A stretch of 64,000 nt of DNA from Anaerotruncus colihominis (GCF_010206195.1 NZ_VIQT01000009.1:473747-537746), one strand, 5' to 3'; positions 18,727 through 26,995 are shown, counted from the stretch's first letter. Translations and numbers: made by a program. The notes: generated by a model not told the origin, from the sequence alone.

Positions 18727-18755
18727 TTGACGAACCCTTCTTTTTGGGGTATCAT
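18727..18755 (+). promoter_or_regulatory. Sigma-70 type promoter of the sigma-54 activator gene
   Basis: TTGACG (18727-18732) and TATCAT (18750-18755) are 17 bases apart, about 55 bases before the activator start codon. Confidence 0.72.
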
Positions 18756-18809
18756 AAAATTGTCCATAAAATTCCGATTTTAAGAACTGGCCGGCAGGAG
18801 GTTCTGACC

Positions 18810-20585
18810 ATGGCTCCCAGCGCACTGCTTGCAATCCAGAATACTGTAATCGAATTTGCAGATGTCATTTCAGAGGTCACAGGCGTCAACGTCGATATTA
18901 TGGACCGCGACTATATCCGTGTCGCAGGGTCCGGATTTTATGCCCTGCGTACCGGCGAAAGTATGCGCAGCCGGGCGAGTATATATGAGCGCGTTCTTGA
19001 AGACGCGCGGCCCATTGTCGTTTATAATCCCGGGCGCGATGAAATCTGCCGCGCCTGCGCCAACAGAGACTCCTGTACCGAAACCATCGAGATTGCTGCT
19101 CCCATCCGGCTGGCGGGCCATGTGGAAGGCGTCATCGGGCTGATGGCCTTTACTGAACGTCAGCGCGATATACTGCTCGAAAAGCTTGACAGCTATATCC
19201 ATTTCGTTGAACAGATCGCCGACCTCATCTCCAAAAAGGCACAGGAAAACACGCAGATGCAGATGATCCGCATCTACACCGACACGCTTACGCAAATCCT
19301 TGACAGCATTGACCAGTGCGTTTTGATTTTAACGGATGATTTTTATGTACGCAGCGCCAATTCTGCCGCCTGCAAGAATCTACAGCTTCCGGAAAGCTGT
19401 CTTGGCACGCAGGTCCGGCTGCATTCTACAGGCGACAGCATCCATGGTATCACAGAGTACCGCATGGAATTGTTGGGGTACAGCTATTCCATCATGGGTG
19501 AGCTGTATCCGATGTATGTCGGTACAGCCGACGCTATACAGGTCTTGCTGTTCCGTGAAAAAGGGCAGATGCAAAATGATGTTTATGAGCTGACAAGCAG
19601 CACATTTGAACAATCGCTTGACAAAATCGTTGGCGCTTCCCCCGCGACCCTGCACTTGAAAGAACGGATTTTACAGGTTGCGCAGTCGATGTCCACTGTG
19701 CTGATCACAGGCGAAAGCGGTACCGGTAAGGAATTGGTCGCCAACGCCATCTGGAAAGCCAGTGAGCGCAAGGATGAAATGTTTGTGGCGCTCAACTGCG
19801 CCGCTATCCCTGAGGCGCTCCTTGAAAGCGAGCTGTTCGGTTATGTCAAGGGCGCGTTCACCGGCGCGAATCCCGGTGGACGCATGGGAAAATTTGAACT
19901 GGCTAACCACGGCGTACTGTTCCTCGATGAAATCGGGGATATGCCGCTGTATTTACAGGCCAAGCTCCTGCGCGTGCTCCAGGAGCGCACAATTACGCGC
20001 ATCGGCTCCAATAACCAGATTAAAGTCGATATCCGCGTGATCGCCGCTACCAACAAGGACTTGTTGCGTGCCATCCGTGAAAATAAATTCCGTGAGGATC
20101 TTTACTACCGGCTCAACGTTATCCCGTTAAAAATTCCGCCGCTGCGTGAACGGCCCGAGGATGTTGACGATCTGGCGGCGCTCATGATCCGCCGGTACAG
20201 CGACCGCTTCCAAAAGCGTGTGCGCCGTGTAGACGTTGATGTGATGAAAACGCTTCGCCGCTATGCATGGCCAGGAAACGTCCGCGAGTTGGAAAATACA
20301 ATTGAGTTTATGATTAATATGATGGATTCATCGGGCGTGCTGACCTGTGCAACCTTGCCGGACGCGCTGCGTGAGCATCCGGCCGGCGCAGTTGGCGCCG
20401 GTTCGGTCCCCACGCTTGAGCAGGCGGAACGGCAGGCAATTTTATGCGCGCTGCGTGTATACGGATTTGACACAAATGGGAAAAAAAACGCCGCGCGTCA
20501 TCTTGGCATTGCCACCTCTACGCTTTATAAAAAGCTTGAAAAATATGGAATTCGTCCCGATTCCGATTTTGAGAATAATTCCTGA
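18810..20585 (+). CDS. Sigma-54 dependent transcriptional activator with PAS domain
   Basis: This 591-residue enhancer-binding protein has an N-terminal sensory domain (about 1-145) with a Cys cluster C80-x2-C83-x5-C89, a PAS-like domain (about 155-255), an AAA+ domain (about 270-500) and a C-terminal Fis-type helix-turn-helix (HLGIATSTLYKKLEKYG). Walker A is GESGTGKE (301-308) and the sigma-54 contact loop GAFTGA (348-353) is intact. It is divergent from the cyuA operon, which has a sigma-54 promoter, so it very likely controls that operon. The Cys cluster suggests a thiol, metal or redox signal; that is inference. An AGGAGG site supports the start. Confidence 0.92.
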   Translation: MAPSALLAIQNTVIEFADVISEVTGVNVDIMDRDYIRVAGSGFYALRTGESMRSRASIYERVLEDARPIVVYNPGRDEICRACANRDSCTETIEIAAPIRLAGHVEGVIGLMAFTERQRDILLEKLDSYIHFVEQIADLISKKAQENTQMQMIRIYTDTLTQILDSIDQCVLILTDDFYVRSANSAACKNLQLPESCLGTQVRLHSTGDSIHGITEYRMELLGYSYSIMGELYPMYVGTADAIQVLLFREKGQMQNDVYELTSSTFEQSLDKIVGASPATLHLKERILQVAQSMSTVLITGESGTGKELVANAIWKASERKDEMFVALNCAAIPEALLESELFGYVKGAFTGANPGGRMGKFELANHGVLFLDEIGDMPLYLQAKLLRVLQERTITRIGSNNQIKVDIRVIAATNKDLLRAIRENKFREDLYYRLNVIPLKIPPLRERPEDVDDLAALMIRRYSDRFQKRVRRVDVDVMKTLRRYAWPGNVRELENTIEFMINMMDSSGVLTCATLPDALREHPAGAVGAGSVPTLEQAERQAILCALRVYGFDTNGKKNAARHLGIATSTLYKKLEKYGIRPDSDFENNS

Positions 20586-20705
20586 AATCGGAATGGATAT
20601 TGCCCTAACCAATTGTTTATGATAGAGTATGTAATATCAATCAATTGATCTGGGGTGGTTTGCCTTGCATTCTGCCCTACAGCATCAAAAAAGGGGAGAT
20701 TACAT

Positions 20706-21002
20706 ATGATCAAGCATATTGTTATGTGGAACCTTGAGGATGTCGCTGAGGGTAATTCCCGCGATGAAAACGCACGCCGCATCAAGAAGGGGCTGGAGTC
20801 TTTAAAGGACGTTATTGACGGAATCATTCATCTGGAGGTTGGCGTCAATGTCAATCCGAAGGGCTCTGACCTTGTCCTCTACTCCGAATTCGCTTCCATG
20901 GAGGCCCTGAAAGCGTATGACTGTCATCCGGAGCATCTGAAAATGCGTGAATTTATCCATAAGGTCATCACCGAGCGCGTTGTCGCCGATTATGAAATAT
21001 AG
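20706..21002 (+). CDS. Dabb family stress-responsive alpha/beta-barrel protein
   Basis: This is a 98-residue ferredoxin-like dimeric barrel protein. The MIKHIVMWNL start, the K-x-x-L-E-S-L-K helix, the DLVLYSEFASMEAL strand-helix and the HPEHLKMREFI segment are typical of the family. Members have varied or unknown roles and no catalytic residues can be named. An AAGGGGAG site precedes the ATG at 20706. It sits 120 bases after the sigma-54 activator on the same strand and ends at a convergent terminator. Confidence 0.88.
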   Translation: MIKHIVMWNLEDVAEGNSRDENARRIKKGLESLKDVIDGIIHLEVGVNVNPKGSDLVLYSEFASMEALKAYDCHPEHLKMREFIHKVITERVVADYEI

Positions 21003-21022
21003 AACGCGTTCGATATATAAAT

Positions 21023-21058
21023 AACAGCGCCGGCCCCATTGGGGGCCGGCGCTGTTTA
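21023..21058 (+). terminator. Bidirectional terminator between Dabb and PAP2 genes
   Basis: A 14-bp GC-rich stem (21024-21037 with 21041-21054) with a three- to four-base loop and AT-rich flanks lies between two converging genes. Confidence 0.82.
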
Positions 21059-21061
21059 TGA

Positions 21062-21739
21062 TTATGCGGGACCTCGTGAGAGGCGGTGCGCGCGGCGCTG
21101 TACAAAATGATCACGGATTTGATCGAAACGGTATGCCAACAGATAAAGCGGAATGCTCAAAATGACAGCTGCCACCACATCGATGATCGAATGCTGTTTA
21201 ATAAACACCGTGGAAAGACAGATCAAAACCATCAGAACGCCCGAACCATAGCGGACCGCACGGCTGCGCTGACCAATCTGTGACCGGTGGATTGCAATGT
21301 GAGCTCCGATCGAATTAAGACAATGGATGCTCGGGCAGACGTTGAAGGACGGATCCAGCAAATAAATCGTCCGTACCAGATCGGTAAAAATATTATCCCG
21401 TTTAAATATAAGCGGACGCAGAAACTGACCATTGGGAAGAATGGTGTAAATCAACAGACAAATGGTCATGCCTGTGAACAGAAAAGTGCACAGCTTTAAA
21501 AACTCTGTGCGCGACTGAAACAAAAAATATGCCATCGCCGCGGCAATGTAGAAAAACCAGATCAAATACGGAATTACAAATACCTCTAAAAATGGGATAT
21601 AGCCGTCAATCCATGAGCACACCCACACCACCGGACGCACATTTTGCTGAAGCCATCCAAACCACAGCATATATGGAATGAAATACAGCAACAAAGCCGC
21701 ATGCCGATACTTATACAAAAAATCTCCGATCGCTTTCAT
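21062..21739 (-). CDS. PAP2 family membrane phosphatase
   Basis: This 225-residue integral membrane protein has about six hydrophobic segments. The PAP2 active-site motifs are recognisable as CPSIHCLNS (catalytic His) and STVFIKQHSIIDV. The Cys-Pro-Ser-x-His form resembles the Aur1/Ipt1-like branch that acts on lipid-linked phospho-head groups. It probably hydrolyses or transfers a lipid phosphate at the outer membrane face. It follows a glycosyltransferase and UDP-galactopyranose mutase, so a role in a galactofuranose-containing glycolipid is plausible but unproven. GGAGG site present. Confidence 0.85.
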   Translation of the reverse strand: MKAIGDFLYKYRHAALLLYFIPYMLWFGWLQQNVRPVVWVCSWIDGYIPFLEVFVIPYLIWFFYIAAAMAYFLFQSRTEFLKLCTFLFTGMTICLLIYTILPNGQFLRPLIFKRDNIFTDLVRTIYLLDPSFNVCPSIHCLNSIGAHIAIHRSQIGQRSRAVRYGSGVLMVLICLSTVFIKQHSIIDVVAAVILSIPLYLLAYRFDQIRDHFVQRRAHRLSRGPA

Positions 21740-21786
21740 CGCAACGCCTCCAATATCATTTTGACCGTTTATGCGAAGCGGCCCTT

Positions 21787-22812
21787 TCAGTTGAATTTAT
21801 ACACACGACGGGCTAAACGATAGTTGCCAATGCTCAGCCGCCGTCCAAATTCACCTGGGAAATTGACAAATGTGGCAACAGACCGATAGCGGATCGGCGC
21901 ATACCAATCCGGATTTTCCGTCTTCAGATATCGCCAGATATCAACACGCTTCTGCAATGCGGCGTCGCTGCCATCCAGTGTCAACAGGATGGTTGAAATG
22001 GTCATCATCATCGTGACATAGTTAAACATGTAGTGTGCAAGCTTGCGGTTGAGACGCTTGAGATCATCACTTTTATATGCCCGGATCATCAAACGCGTTA
22101 TGAGCAACTGTTGGTCGACGCGGCGGATCATCACCGCTTCGTTGACCGACTGGTCGGCGCGTCCAATATAATAACGATACAGATCGGTATCAATGTAATA
22201 AAGCGTCTTGACATGCGCCAAAGGAATATATGCAAACAGATTGTCTACATAAAATGTGTGTTTCGGCAGCTCGAGATCACAGGCGCGCAGCAGCGCCGTG
22301 CGGTAAACCATCGTATGCATGAGCAGATACTGCCAAGGCTTGAACGCCTTTGTCTCCGACCAGCCAAAAATACGGTTGCGCGGCAGCGTTCTGCGATAAC
22401 GCATCACACGGCTCCCCTGCTCCTCATGCTCATAAACGTAGTTGCACAGGTACAGGTCAATCCGTTTTCCATCCCTGATATGGCCGCGCATAACCGCCAG
22501 CAAACGCTTGACGCTCGCTACATCAACCCAGTCATCCGAATCGACGACTTTATAGTACAGGCCTGACGCATTTCGGATCCCCTGGTTGACGCCTTCTCCA
22601 TGTCCGCCGTTTTCCTGATGGATCACATGGACAATATCCGGATATTTTTCACGATATGCATCGGCGATATGTCCTGTGTCATCCGTTGAGCCATCGTCCA
22701 CAAGGATAATTTCAATATCCTCTGCACCGCCACAGGCCAACAACGTCGATATGCAGTGATCCATATACGCCTGGGAATTGTAGCATGGCACAGCGAATGT
22801 TATCAGCTTCAA
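21787..22812 (-). CDS. Glycosyltransferase family 2
   Basis: This 341-residue GT-A glycosyltransferase shows the N-terminal nucleotide-binding strand (LITFAVPCYNSQAYMD), the DDGSTDDTG motif and a DSDDW metal-binding motif near residue 95. It lacks a strong membrane anchor. It overlaps the end of glf by four bases (ATGA), so the two are translationally coupled and the donor may be UDP-galactofuranose. Acceptor is unknown. Confidence 0.92.
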   Translation of the reverse strand: MKLITFAVPCYNSQAYMDHCISTLLACGGAEDIEIILVDDGSTDDTGHIADAYREKYPDIVHVIHQENGGHGEGVNQGIRNASGLYYKVVDSDDWVDVASVKRLLAVMRGHIRDGKRIDLYLCNYVYEHEEQGSRVMRYRRTLPRNRIFGWSETKAFKPWQYLLMHTMVYRTALLRACDLELPKHTFYVDNLFAYIPLAHVKTLYYIDTDLYRYYIGRADQSVNEAVMIRRVDQQLLITRLMIRAYKSDDLKRLNRKLAHYMFNYVTMMMTISTILLTLDGSDAALQKRVDIWRYLKTENPDWYAPIRYRSVATFVNFPGEFGRRLSIGNYRLARRVYKFN

Positions 22813-23987
22813 ACAGAACCCTCCAAATCCTGTAAAATTTTCTTTGAACGCGAAAGCGCCTGTCCAACAATTGCGTCCATATTATAATATTGATATTCCG
22901 CCAGCCTTCCTATAAGATAAAAACGAGACAGACCAGCAATTTGCTTCAAATAATGGGCATAAAGCGCTGCGCTTTTTTCACCAAGCACAGCATAATAGGG
23001 GATTTCCCCGCTGCCACCGGTATAGTCGCGCGCAAACTCCTTAACAATAGTGGTCTTATTTTCAATTTTTTGTGCAGAAAAATATTTAAATTCCGTAATT
23101 CTTGTAAAAGGCTGATCAACCGTATAGTTGACTGTAGCGCATGGCTGATACCAAGTAACCGGAAGTGTTTCAAACTGGAAATCCAATGTGCGGTATGGTA
23201 AACGTCCAAGCGAACAGCCAAGGAGTTCATCAAGCGCGCCTGTATAGACGACCACTCCTTCAAATGGAGCGTCTTCGAACCGGACGCCGGCTGTTGAAAT
23301 ATCAAGCATGGAACGCGCGTCGATGCCTAAACGCACCTCTATGCCGGGATGGTCGAGCAAACATTCAAACAACGCCGTATAGCCATCCCGCGGAATTCCC
23401 TGAAAACGATCCTGAAAATACCGGTTATCGCGTGAAACAAGTATTGGCACACGCGACAAAACAGACGGATCAACCGCATCCGGCGGCGTACCCCACTGCT
23501 TTTCTGTGTAACGGGCAAATACATTTTCGAAGATAAATGACGCAAGCTCCGAAAGCTCCGGATCGTCGGCCTGCCTCAATGTATGGATGAAAACCCGGCT
23601 GCCAGCGCCATATTGTTCCACGAGGCGCTGTTCCAGGCGCCTCGCCTTTTCAGTACTGAAAAGGGCGTCGATTGAATTGAGATTAAACGGTACAGGCACA
23701 AGCTTACCATGAATGTTTCCAAGCACCGTATGGCTGTATGGCAGCCACTCTGTAAAACGGCTGAGATAACGATAAACATGTTCGTCATTTGTATGAAAAA
23801 TATGCGGGCCATAACAATGTATGCGTACTCCCGCCGCATCCAAACAATCGTACGCGTTTCCGCCGATATGCGGCCGCTGCTCCAGCACAAGCACCTGTGC
23901 GCCGCCCTGCTCGGCCAGTTCACGCGCTGTTACTGCTCCTGCAAAGCCGCTTCCGACGACGATCGCATCATACCGTTTTAATGTCAT
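22809..23987 (-). CDS. glf: UDP-galactopyranose mutase
   Basis: This 392-residue flavoenzyme interconverts UDP-galactopyranose and UDP-galactofuranose. It has the FAD-binding VVGSGFAGAVTA motif and EQRPHIGGNAYD, followed by CYGPHIFHTND with the conserved His residues near the active site and a C-terminal RLAEYQYYNMD block. Length matches bacterial Glf (about 370-390). It is the first of three surface-glycan genes on the minus strand, followed by a GT2 and a PAP2 protein. Confidence 0.95.
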   Translation of the reverse strand: MTLKRYDAIVVGSGFAGAVTARELAEQGGAQVLVLEQRPHIGGNAYDCLDAAGVRIHCYGPHIFHTNDEHVYRYLSRFTEWLPYSHTVLGNIHGKLVPVPFNLNSIDALFSTEKARRLEQRLVEQYGAGSRVFIHTLRQADDPELSELASFIFENVFARYTEKQWGTPPDAVDPSVLSRVPILVSRDNRYFQDRFQGIPRDGYTALFECLLDHPGIEVRLGIDARSMLDISTAGVRFEDAPFEGVVVYTGALDELLGCSLGRLPYRTLDFQFETLPVTWYQPCATVNYTVDQPFTRITEFKYFSAQKIENKTTIVKEFARDYTGGSGEIPYYAVLGEKSAALYAHYLKQIAGLSRFYLIGRLAEYQYYNMDAIVGQALSRSKKILQDLEGSV

Positions 23988-24051
23988 AATAAACTCCGTT
24001 TCTTTTTACATTCCATCGTAAAAGACGGTATCGTTTCATGGTTACTGTTCT

Positions 24052-24259
24052 ATGCCCGCGAAGCGGCATGATATAATTGGCCATTTGGGCGGCAGCGGGC
24101 CACGCCCGCGTATCGCCCTGGCCATAAGCTTTGCGGCTATTATACCATGTCCGCGAAGCGGCATGGTATAATTGGCCATCAGGGCGGCAGCGGGCTGCGC
24201 CCGCGTATCGCCCTGGCCATAATCTGGTATAATAACCGCTTTGCGGTTATTATACCATA
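24052..24259. repeat. Structured intergenic repeat, arm type B, two units
   Basis: Two copies of the 109-bp family lie side by side; the first-to-second spacing is 95 bases because one arm is partly deleted. Each has a CCGC-GAA-GCGG hairpin with an ATAAT stem extension, then an arm closed by GGCCA/TGGCC and built on GGGCG...CGCCC and GCGGG...CCCGC stems. Confidence 0.85.
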
Positions 24260-24400
24260 CAGTTACCCTTCGTCAAGCACAGAACGACATCATCTAATCA
24301 CAAAATACGTTCTTCTGTCGCATATCCTTATGATGTTAAATATCCCCTGCGACTCTTACAACGTATTTGACAAAATCTCAAAGGCGGCTAATCCCTACCA

Positions 24401-24436
24401 AAAAATCCGCGGGCCATGTATTGGTCCGCGGATTTA
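24401..24436 (-). terminator. Terminator after the ricin-domain gene
   Basis: On the minus strand an AAATCCGCGG / CCGCGGATTT stem is followed by TTTTTGG. It sits just after the stop codon at 24440. Confidence 0.8.
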
Positions 24437-24439
24437 AAG

Positions 24440-25126
24440 TCATTCGCCTTTCTTTTCGTTGTCGGCCTTTGGAGCATCCTTCTGAACCGCTTTTGCCGCT
24501 GTCTTTGCAGCCTTTGATTCGGCCGCCTTCGTCTGTGTTTTCGCAGGCTTTACGACCTTTTCAGCCGCCGGTTTGGATGCTGTTTTCGCTGTTTTGGCAG
24601 CAGGTTTCCCGGCTGTCTTTGCAGCGGATTTTTTTGCGGACGAAGCGGCCGTTTTCTTTGCTGGTTTTTCAACAGCCGGTGCAGCCGGATCCACGATCTT
24701 CCACTGCTGATTGTCGCCACCCATATAATCCCAAATCTGAATGCCCGCTCCATCCTCTATTGACATGCCCACAACATCGAGGCAGCGTCTGGACAGCTCA
24801 GAGACAATTTTGCACAGGCCGTCGCCGACCGACTCAAGAATCCACTTCTGGTTATCGGCTCCAACATCCTCCCACAAATGAATCTGCGCACCGTTTTCAC
24901 TGCCGGAAAGGATGACATCCATAACATCTTTGGTCGGCTTGCTGACAATCTGCCAGATATTGCCCTCAACCTGTTCAAAACTCCACAATTGGTTGTCATT
25001 TCCGGAAACACCGTGCATTTCAATTCGATTGTTCGGACAAGCAGTTATGGCCTTGCCGCTGCGTGCAGAAAGAATCATATAATAGACACCCATTTTAATT
25101 GCTGTATTCTCCGTTTTTCTGTTCAT
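24440..25126 (-). CDS. Ricin-type beta-trefoil protein with Lys/Ala-rich tail
   Basis: This 228-residue protein has a single ricin-B beta-trefoil domain (about 1-145) with three QxW-type repeats (DNQLW, DNQKW, DNQQW), implying carbohydrate binding. A C-terminal tail of about 80 residues consists almost wholly of K, A, T, P and S in a histone-H1-like pattern (KKTAA, KTAGKPAAKTAKTA). No signal peptide or lipobox is seen, so a cytoplasmic or nonclassical location is likely. The tail could bind nucleic acid or acidic polymers; this is inference. The ATG at 25126 has an AAGGAG site. Confidence 0.85.
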   Translation of the reverse strand: MNRKTENTAIKMGVYYMILSARSGKAITACPNNRIEMHGVSGNDNQLWSFEQVEGNIWQIVSKPTKDVMDVILSGSENGAQIHLWEDVGADNQKWILESVGDGLCKIVSELSRRCLDVVGMSIEDGAGIQIWDYMGGDNQQWKIVDPAAPAVEKPAKKTAASSAKKSAAKTAGKPAAKTAKTASKPAAEKVVKPAKTQTKAAESKAAKTAAKAVQKDAPKADNEKKGE

Positions 25127-25261
25127 CACATACACTCCTTCACTCATACATTACTTTACCATTTAACCTGTCTATGGCTCTATGTTCATAAAATATACGG
25201 AACGTAACAAAATCGCTGTAATCAACGCATCGTGATTTCAAGGCATCATAACGACCCACCA

Positions 25262-25440
25262 AAGGCCGCGCCCGCGTATCGCCCTGGCCATAACGCTGGT
25301 ATAATAACCGCTTTGCGGTTATTGTACCGTGATCGCGAAGCGGCATGGTACAATTGGCCATTTGGGCGGCAGCGGGCCGCGCCCGCGTATCGCCCTGGCC
25401 ATAATATGGTATAATAACCGCTTTGCGGTTATTATACCAC
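25262..25440. repeat. Structured intergenic repeat, arm type B, about 1.6 units
   Basis: Two GGTATAATAACC hairpins (25298 and 25408) are 110 bases apart, with one full type B arm between them and a partial arm before. In the first unit the usual ATTATACC/GGTATAAT pair is ATTGTACC/GGTACAAT, a compensatory change. Confidence 0.85.
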
Positions 25441-25506
25441 GTTCGTTTTATTTGTCAATTTTCTGGAAAGAAAAATAGTGACTATATACAAAAATATATG
25501 ATCTAT

Positions 25507-25520
25507 CACAAGATTGTGAA
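25507..25520. promoter_or_regulatory. Perfect 14-bp dyad upstream of the superoxide reductase gene
   Basis: TCACAA-GA-TTGTGA is a perfect inverted repeat about 120 bases before the gene. The half site resembles the TTGTGA half of Rex/CRP-type operators. The regulator is unknown. Confidence 0.35.
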
Positions 25521-25639
25521 CAAATTCAATGTCAGATTTCCCATATAAAGGTTCCGGCAGCATACTTCATATGCTCTGTATAAGCAACCACAAGCTGCAA
25601 ACACTATTGATATTCATCAGGATTGGAGGTCCAAAAACA

Positions 25640-26020
25640 ATGAATCAGCCAAAATTTTTCGCCACTAAGTCAGGCGACGTACTTGCTGCGCTGATCTGCG
25701 GCAACGGCAGCCTTAGCTGCGGCGGGCAGGCGATGGAATATCTGAATGCAAACACTTCCGATGGGGCGACTGAAAAGCACGTCCCTGTTGTTGAAATGGA
25801 GGGCGGTTCCCTCAAAGTCAGCGTCGGCAGCGCCTTCCATCCAATGACAAAGGAGCACAGCATTGGATGGGTCTGTCTTGTGACGCGCCGAGGCTGGCAG
25901 CTTCGTGCGCTGCCGGTTGACGAGGACCCGGTCGCGGTTTTCACTGTCGCCAGAGATGACAGTCCCGTTTGCGTTTACGCCTGGTGCAATCTGCACGGAC
26001 TTTGGAAAACAGAGCTTTAA
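25640..26020 (+). CDS. Desulfoferrodoxin-family superoxide reductase, class III-like
   Basis: This 126-residue protein reduces superoxide to peroxide at a mononuclear Fe(His)4Cys site. Ligand motifs are intact: EKHVPVV, FHPMTKEHSIGWV and the C-terminal WCNLHGLW. The N-terminal desulforedoxin-like domain is kept but has lost its rubredoxin-type ligands: the usual CxxC and CC pairs read AxxS and CG here. This matches class III enzymes with a vestigial first iron site. The start at 25640 follows a GGAGGT site. A small ORF follows 18 bases later. Confidence 0.9.
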   Translation: MNQPKFFATKSGDVLAALICGNGSLSCGGQAMEYLNANTSDGATEKHVPVVEMEGGSLKVSVGSAFHPMTKEHSIGWVCLVTRRGWQLRALPVDEDPVAVFTVARDDSPVCVYAWCNLHGLWKTEL

Positions 26021-26038
26021 AATACGGAGGAAATAAAT

Positions 26039-26221
26039 ATGTCTCATAAAAAGAATACCACCGGTTTGAATGAACTTCTCAGCGCCGACAGCCGCGCGAA
26101 ATCCTATTTTATGTCCCTGCCCGATTATGTTCAGGGCATGATCCAGCAGCGCAGCGACAATGTCCATAGTATGGACGAATTGCACCGTTATGCGGAAAAC
26201 CTGCTTGCGGGTGACAAATAA
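26039..26221 (+). CDS. Small YFxSLPxYVQ-type protein, paralogue 1
   Basis: This 60-residue soluble protein belongs to no family I can name. Its core (YFMSLPDYVQGMIQQ ... MDELHRYAENLL) is clearly similar to the 49-residue ORF at 26845 and more weakly to the ORF at 26585. It follows the superoxide reductase by 18 bases behind a CGGAGG site and ends at a terminator, so it is co-transcribed with the reductase. Predicted mostly helical. Confidence 0.8.
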   Translation: MSHKKNTTGLNELLSADSRAKSYFMSLPDYVQGMIQQRSDNVHSMDELHRYAENLLAGDK

Positions 26222-26224
26222 GAC

Positions 26225-26252
26225 GAGGGCGGGGCGGATGCGCCCCGCCCTC
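26225..26252 (+). terminator. Terminator between converging small genes
   Basis: An 11-bp GAGGGCGGGGC stem with a six-base loop is followed by TCTTCT. It ends the superoxide reductase unit and can also serve the minus-strand ORF at 26257. Confidence 0.8.
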
Positions 26253-26256
26253 TCTT

Positions 26257-26487
26257 CTACATAGATTCAAGTTCTCTAACCAGCTGGTCCAGTCTGGCAC
26301 GCGGCACATAGCGCGCTGCCATTTGCAGCGCGCCGTTCAATGTAAGTCCATTAACCCGCGCCGCAAGCGGGCTGTTTAATACTCCCGGAAAGGCGTTCTG
26401 TACTCTTGCCCGCACATCCGGCCGGGACAACAGTTCGCCGATCGTAATGCGTCCGCCTCTTAAATCCACTGCTTCGCCTTCTTTCAT
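26257..26487 (-). CDS. Small hypothetical protein
   Basis: This is a 76-residue, probably helical protein without a recognised family. It ends right at a shared terminator and has a coding-like composition. The ATG at 26487 lacks a ribosome site; a GTG at 26469 has AAGAAGG just upstream and may be the true start. It lies among three related tiny ORFs but shows no clear similarity to them. Confidence 0.55.
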   Translation of the reverse strand: MKEGEAVDLRGGRITIGELLSRPDVRARVQNAFPGVLNSPLAARVNGLTLNGALQMAARYVPRARLDQLVRELESM

Positions 26488-26584
26488 ATGTCAGATAGTT
26501 CAGTTTATGCCGGATAACGCCAACAGTTCCCGCAACGTTTAAACGGACGCACAAGGTTTATACTAATCATTGAGGTGATTTTTT

Positions 26585-26788
26585 GTGGCCAACTATGTAA
26601 ACGGTCCTGAAATTCCGATGGGACTGGGGATGGCGCTCGCCGAAAACCTCAACGCGATGGAATATTTCGCATCGCTTTCACCGGCACAGCAGTACGCTGT
26701 TATTGAACGCACACATCAAATCCGCTCCAAACAGGAAATGCGGGCGTTTGTCCAAAGCCTGCCATCTACACCGCCAGCAATTGGATAA
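26585..26788 (+). CDS. Small YFxSL-type protein, paralogue 2
   Basis: This 67-residue protein starts at a GTG behind a GAGGTG site, with a TATACT -10-like box about 25 bases upstream of the start. The middle (MEYFASLSPAQQYAVIERTHQIRSKQEMRAFVQSL) follows the same pattern as the ORFs at 26039 and 26845: YFxSL, a Gln, then an Ile-rich helix, and a final Glu-led helix. Function is unknown. Confidence 0.75.
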   Translation: MANYVNGPEIPMGLGMALAENLNAMEYFASLSPAQQYAVIERTHQIRSKQEMRAFVQSLPSTPPAIG

Positions 26789-26844
26789 ATTTCTCTGACT
26801 GAACGCCCAGCAGACAGGATAAAATATGTTTGGAGGTGGTAAGC

Positions 26845-26994
26845 ATGCCGGATTGTTTTAACGACCCGCAGATGCAGCAGTATTTCGCTTCTTTGCCAAT
26901 GTATGTCCAAGAGACGATCAAGCAGAGCGCCGTAAAAATTACGACGGAGAATGAGCTGCGCAAGTTTGCAGAAAACCTCATGGGTTCTAACTGA
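26845..26994 (+). CDS. Small YFxSLPxYVQ-type protein, paralogue 3
   Basis: This 49-residue ORF has a GGAGGTGG site 5-6 bases upstream and a strong hairpin right after its stop. It shares YFASLPMYVQETIKQ and ENELRKFAENL with the 60-residue ORF at 26039, nearly position for position. It lies 56 bases after paralogue 2 and is probably co-transcribed. Function is unknown. Confidence 0.75.
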   Translation: MPDCFNDPQMQQYFASLPMYVQETIKQSAVKITTENELRKFAENLMGSN

Positions 26995-26995
26995 A

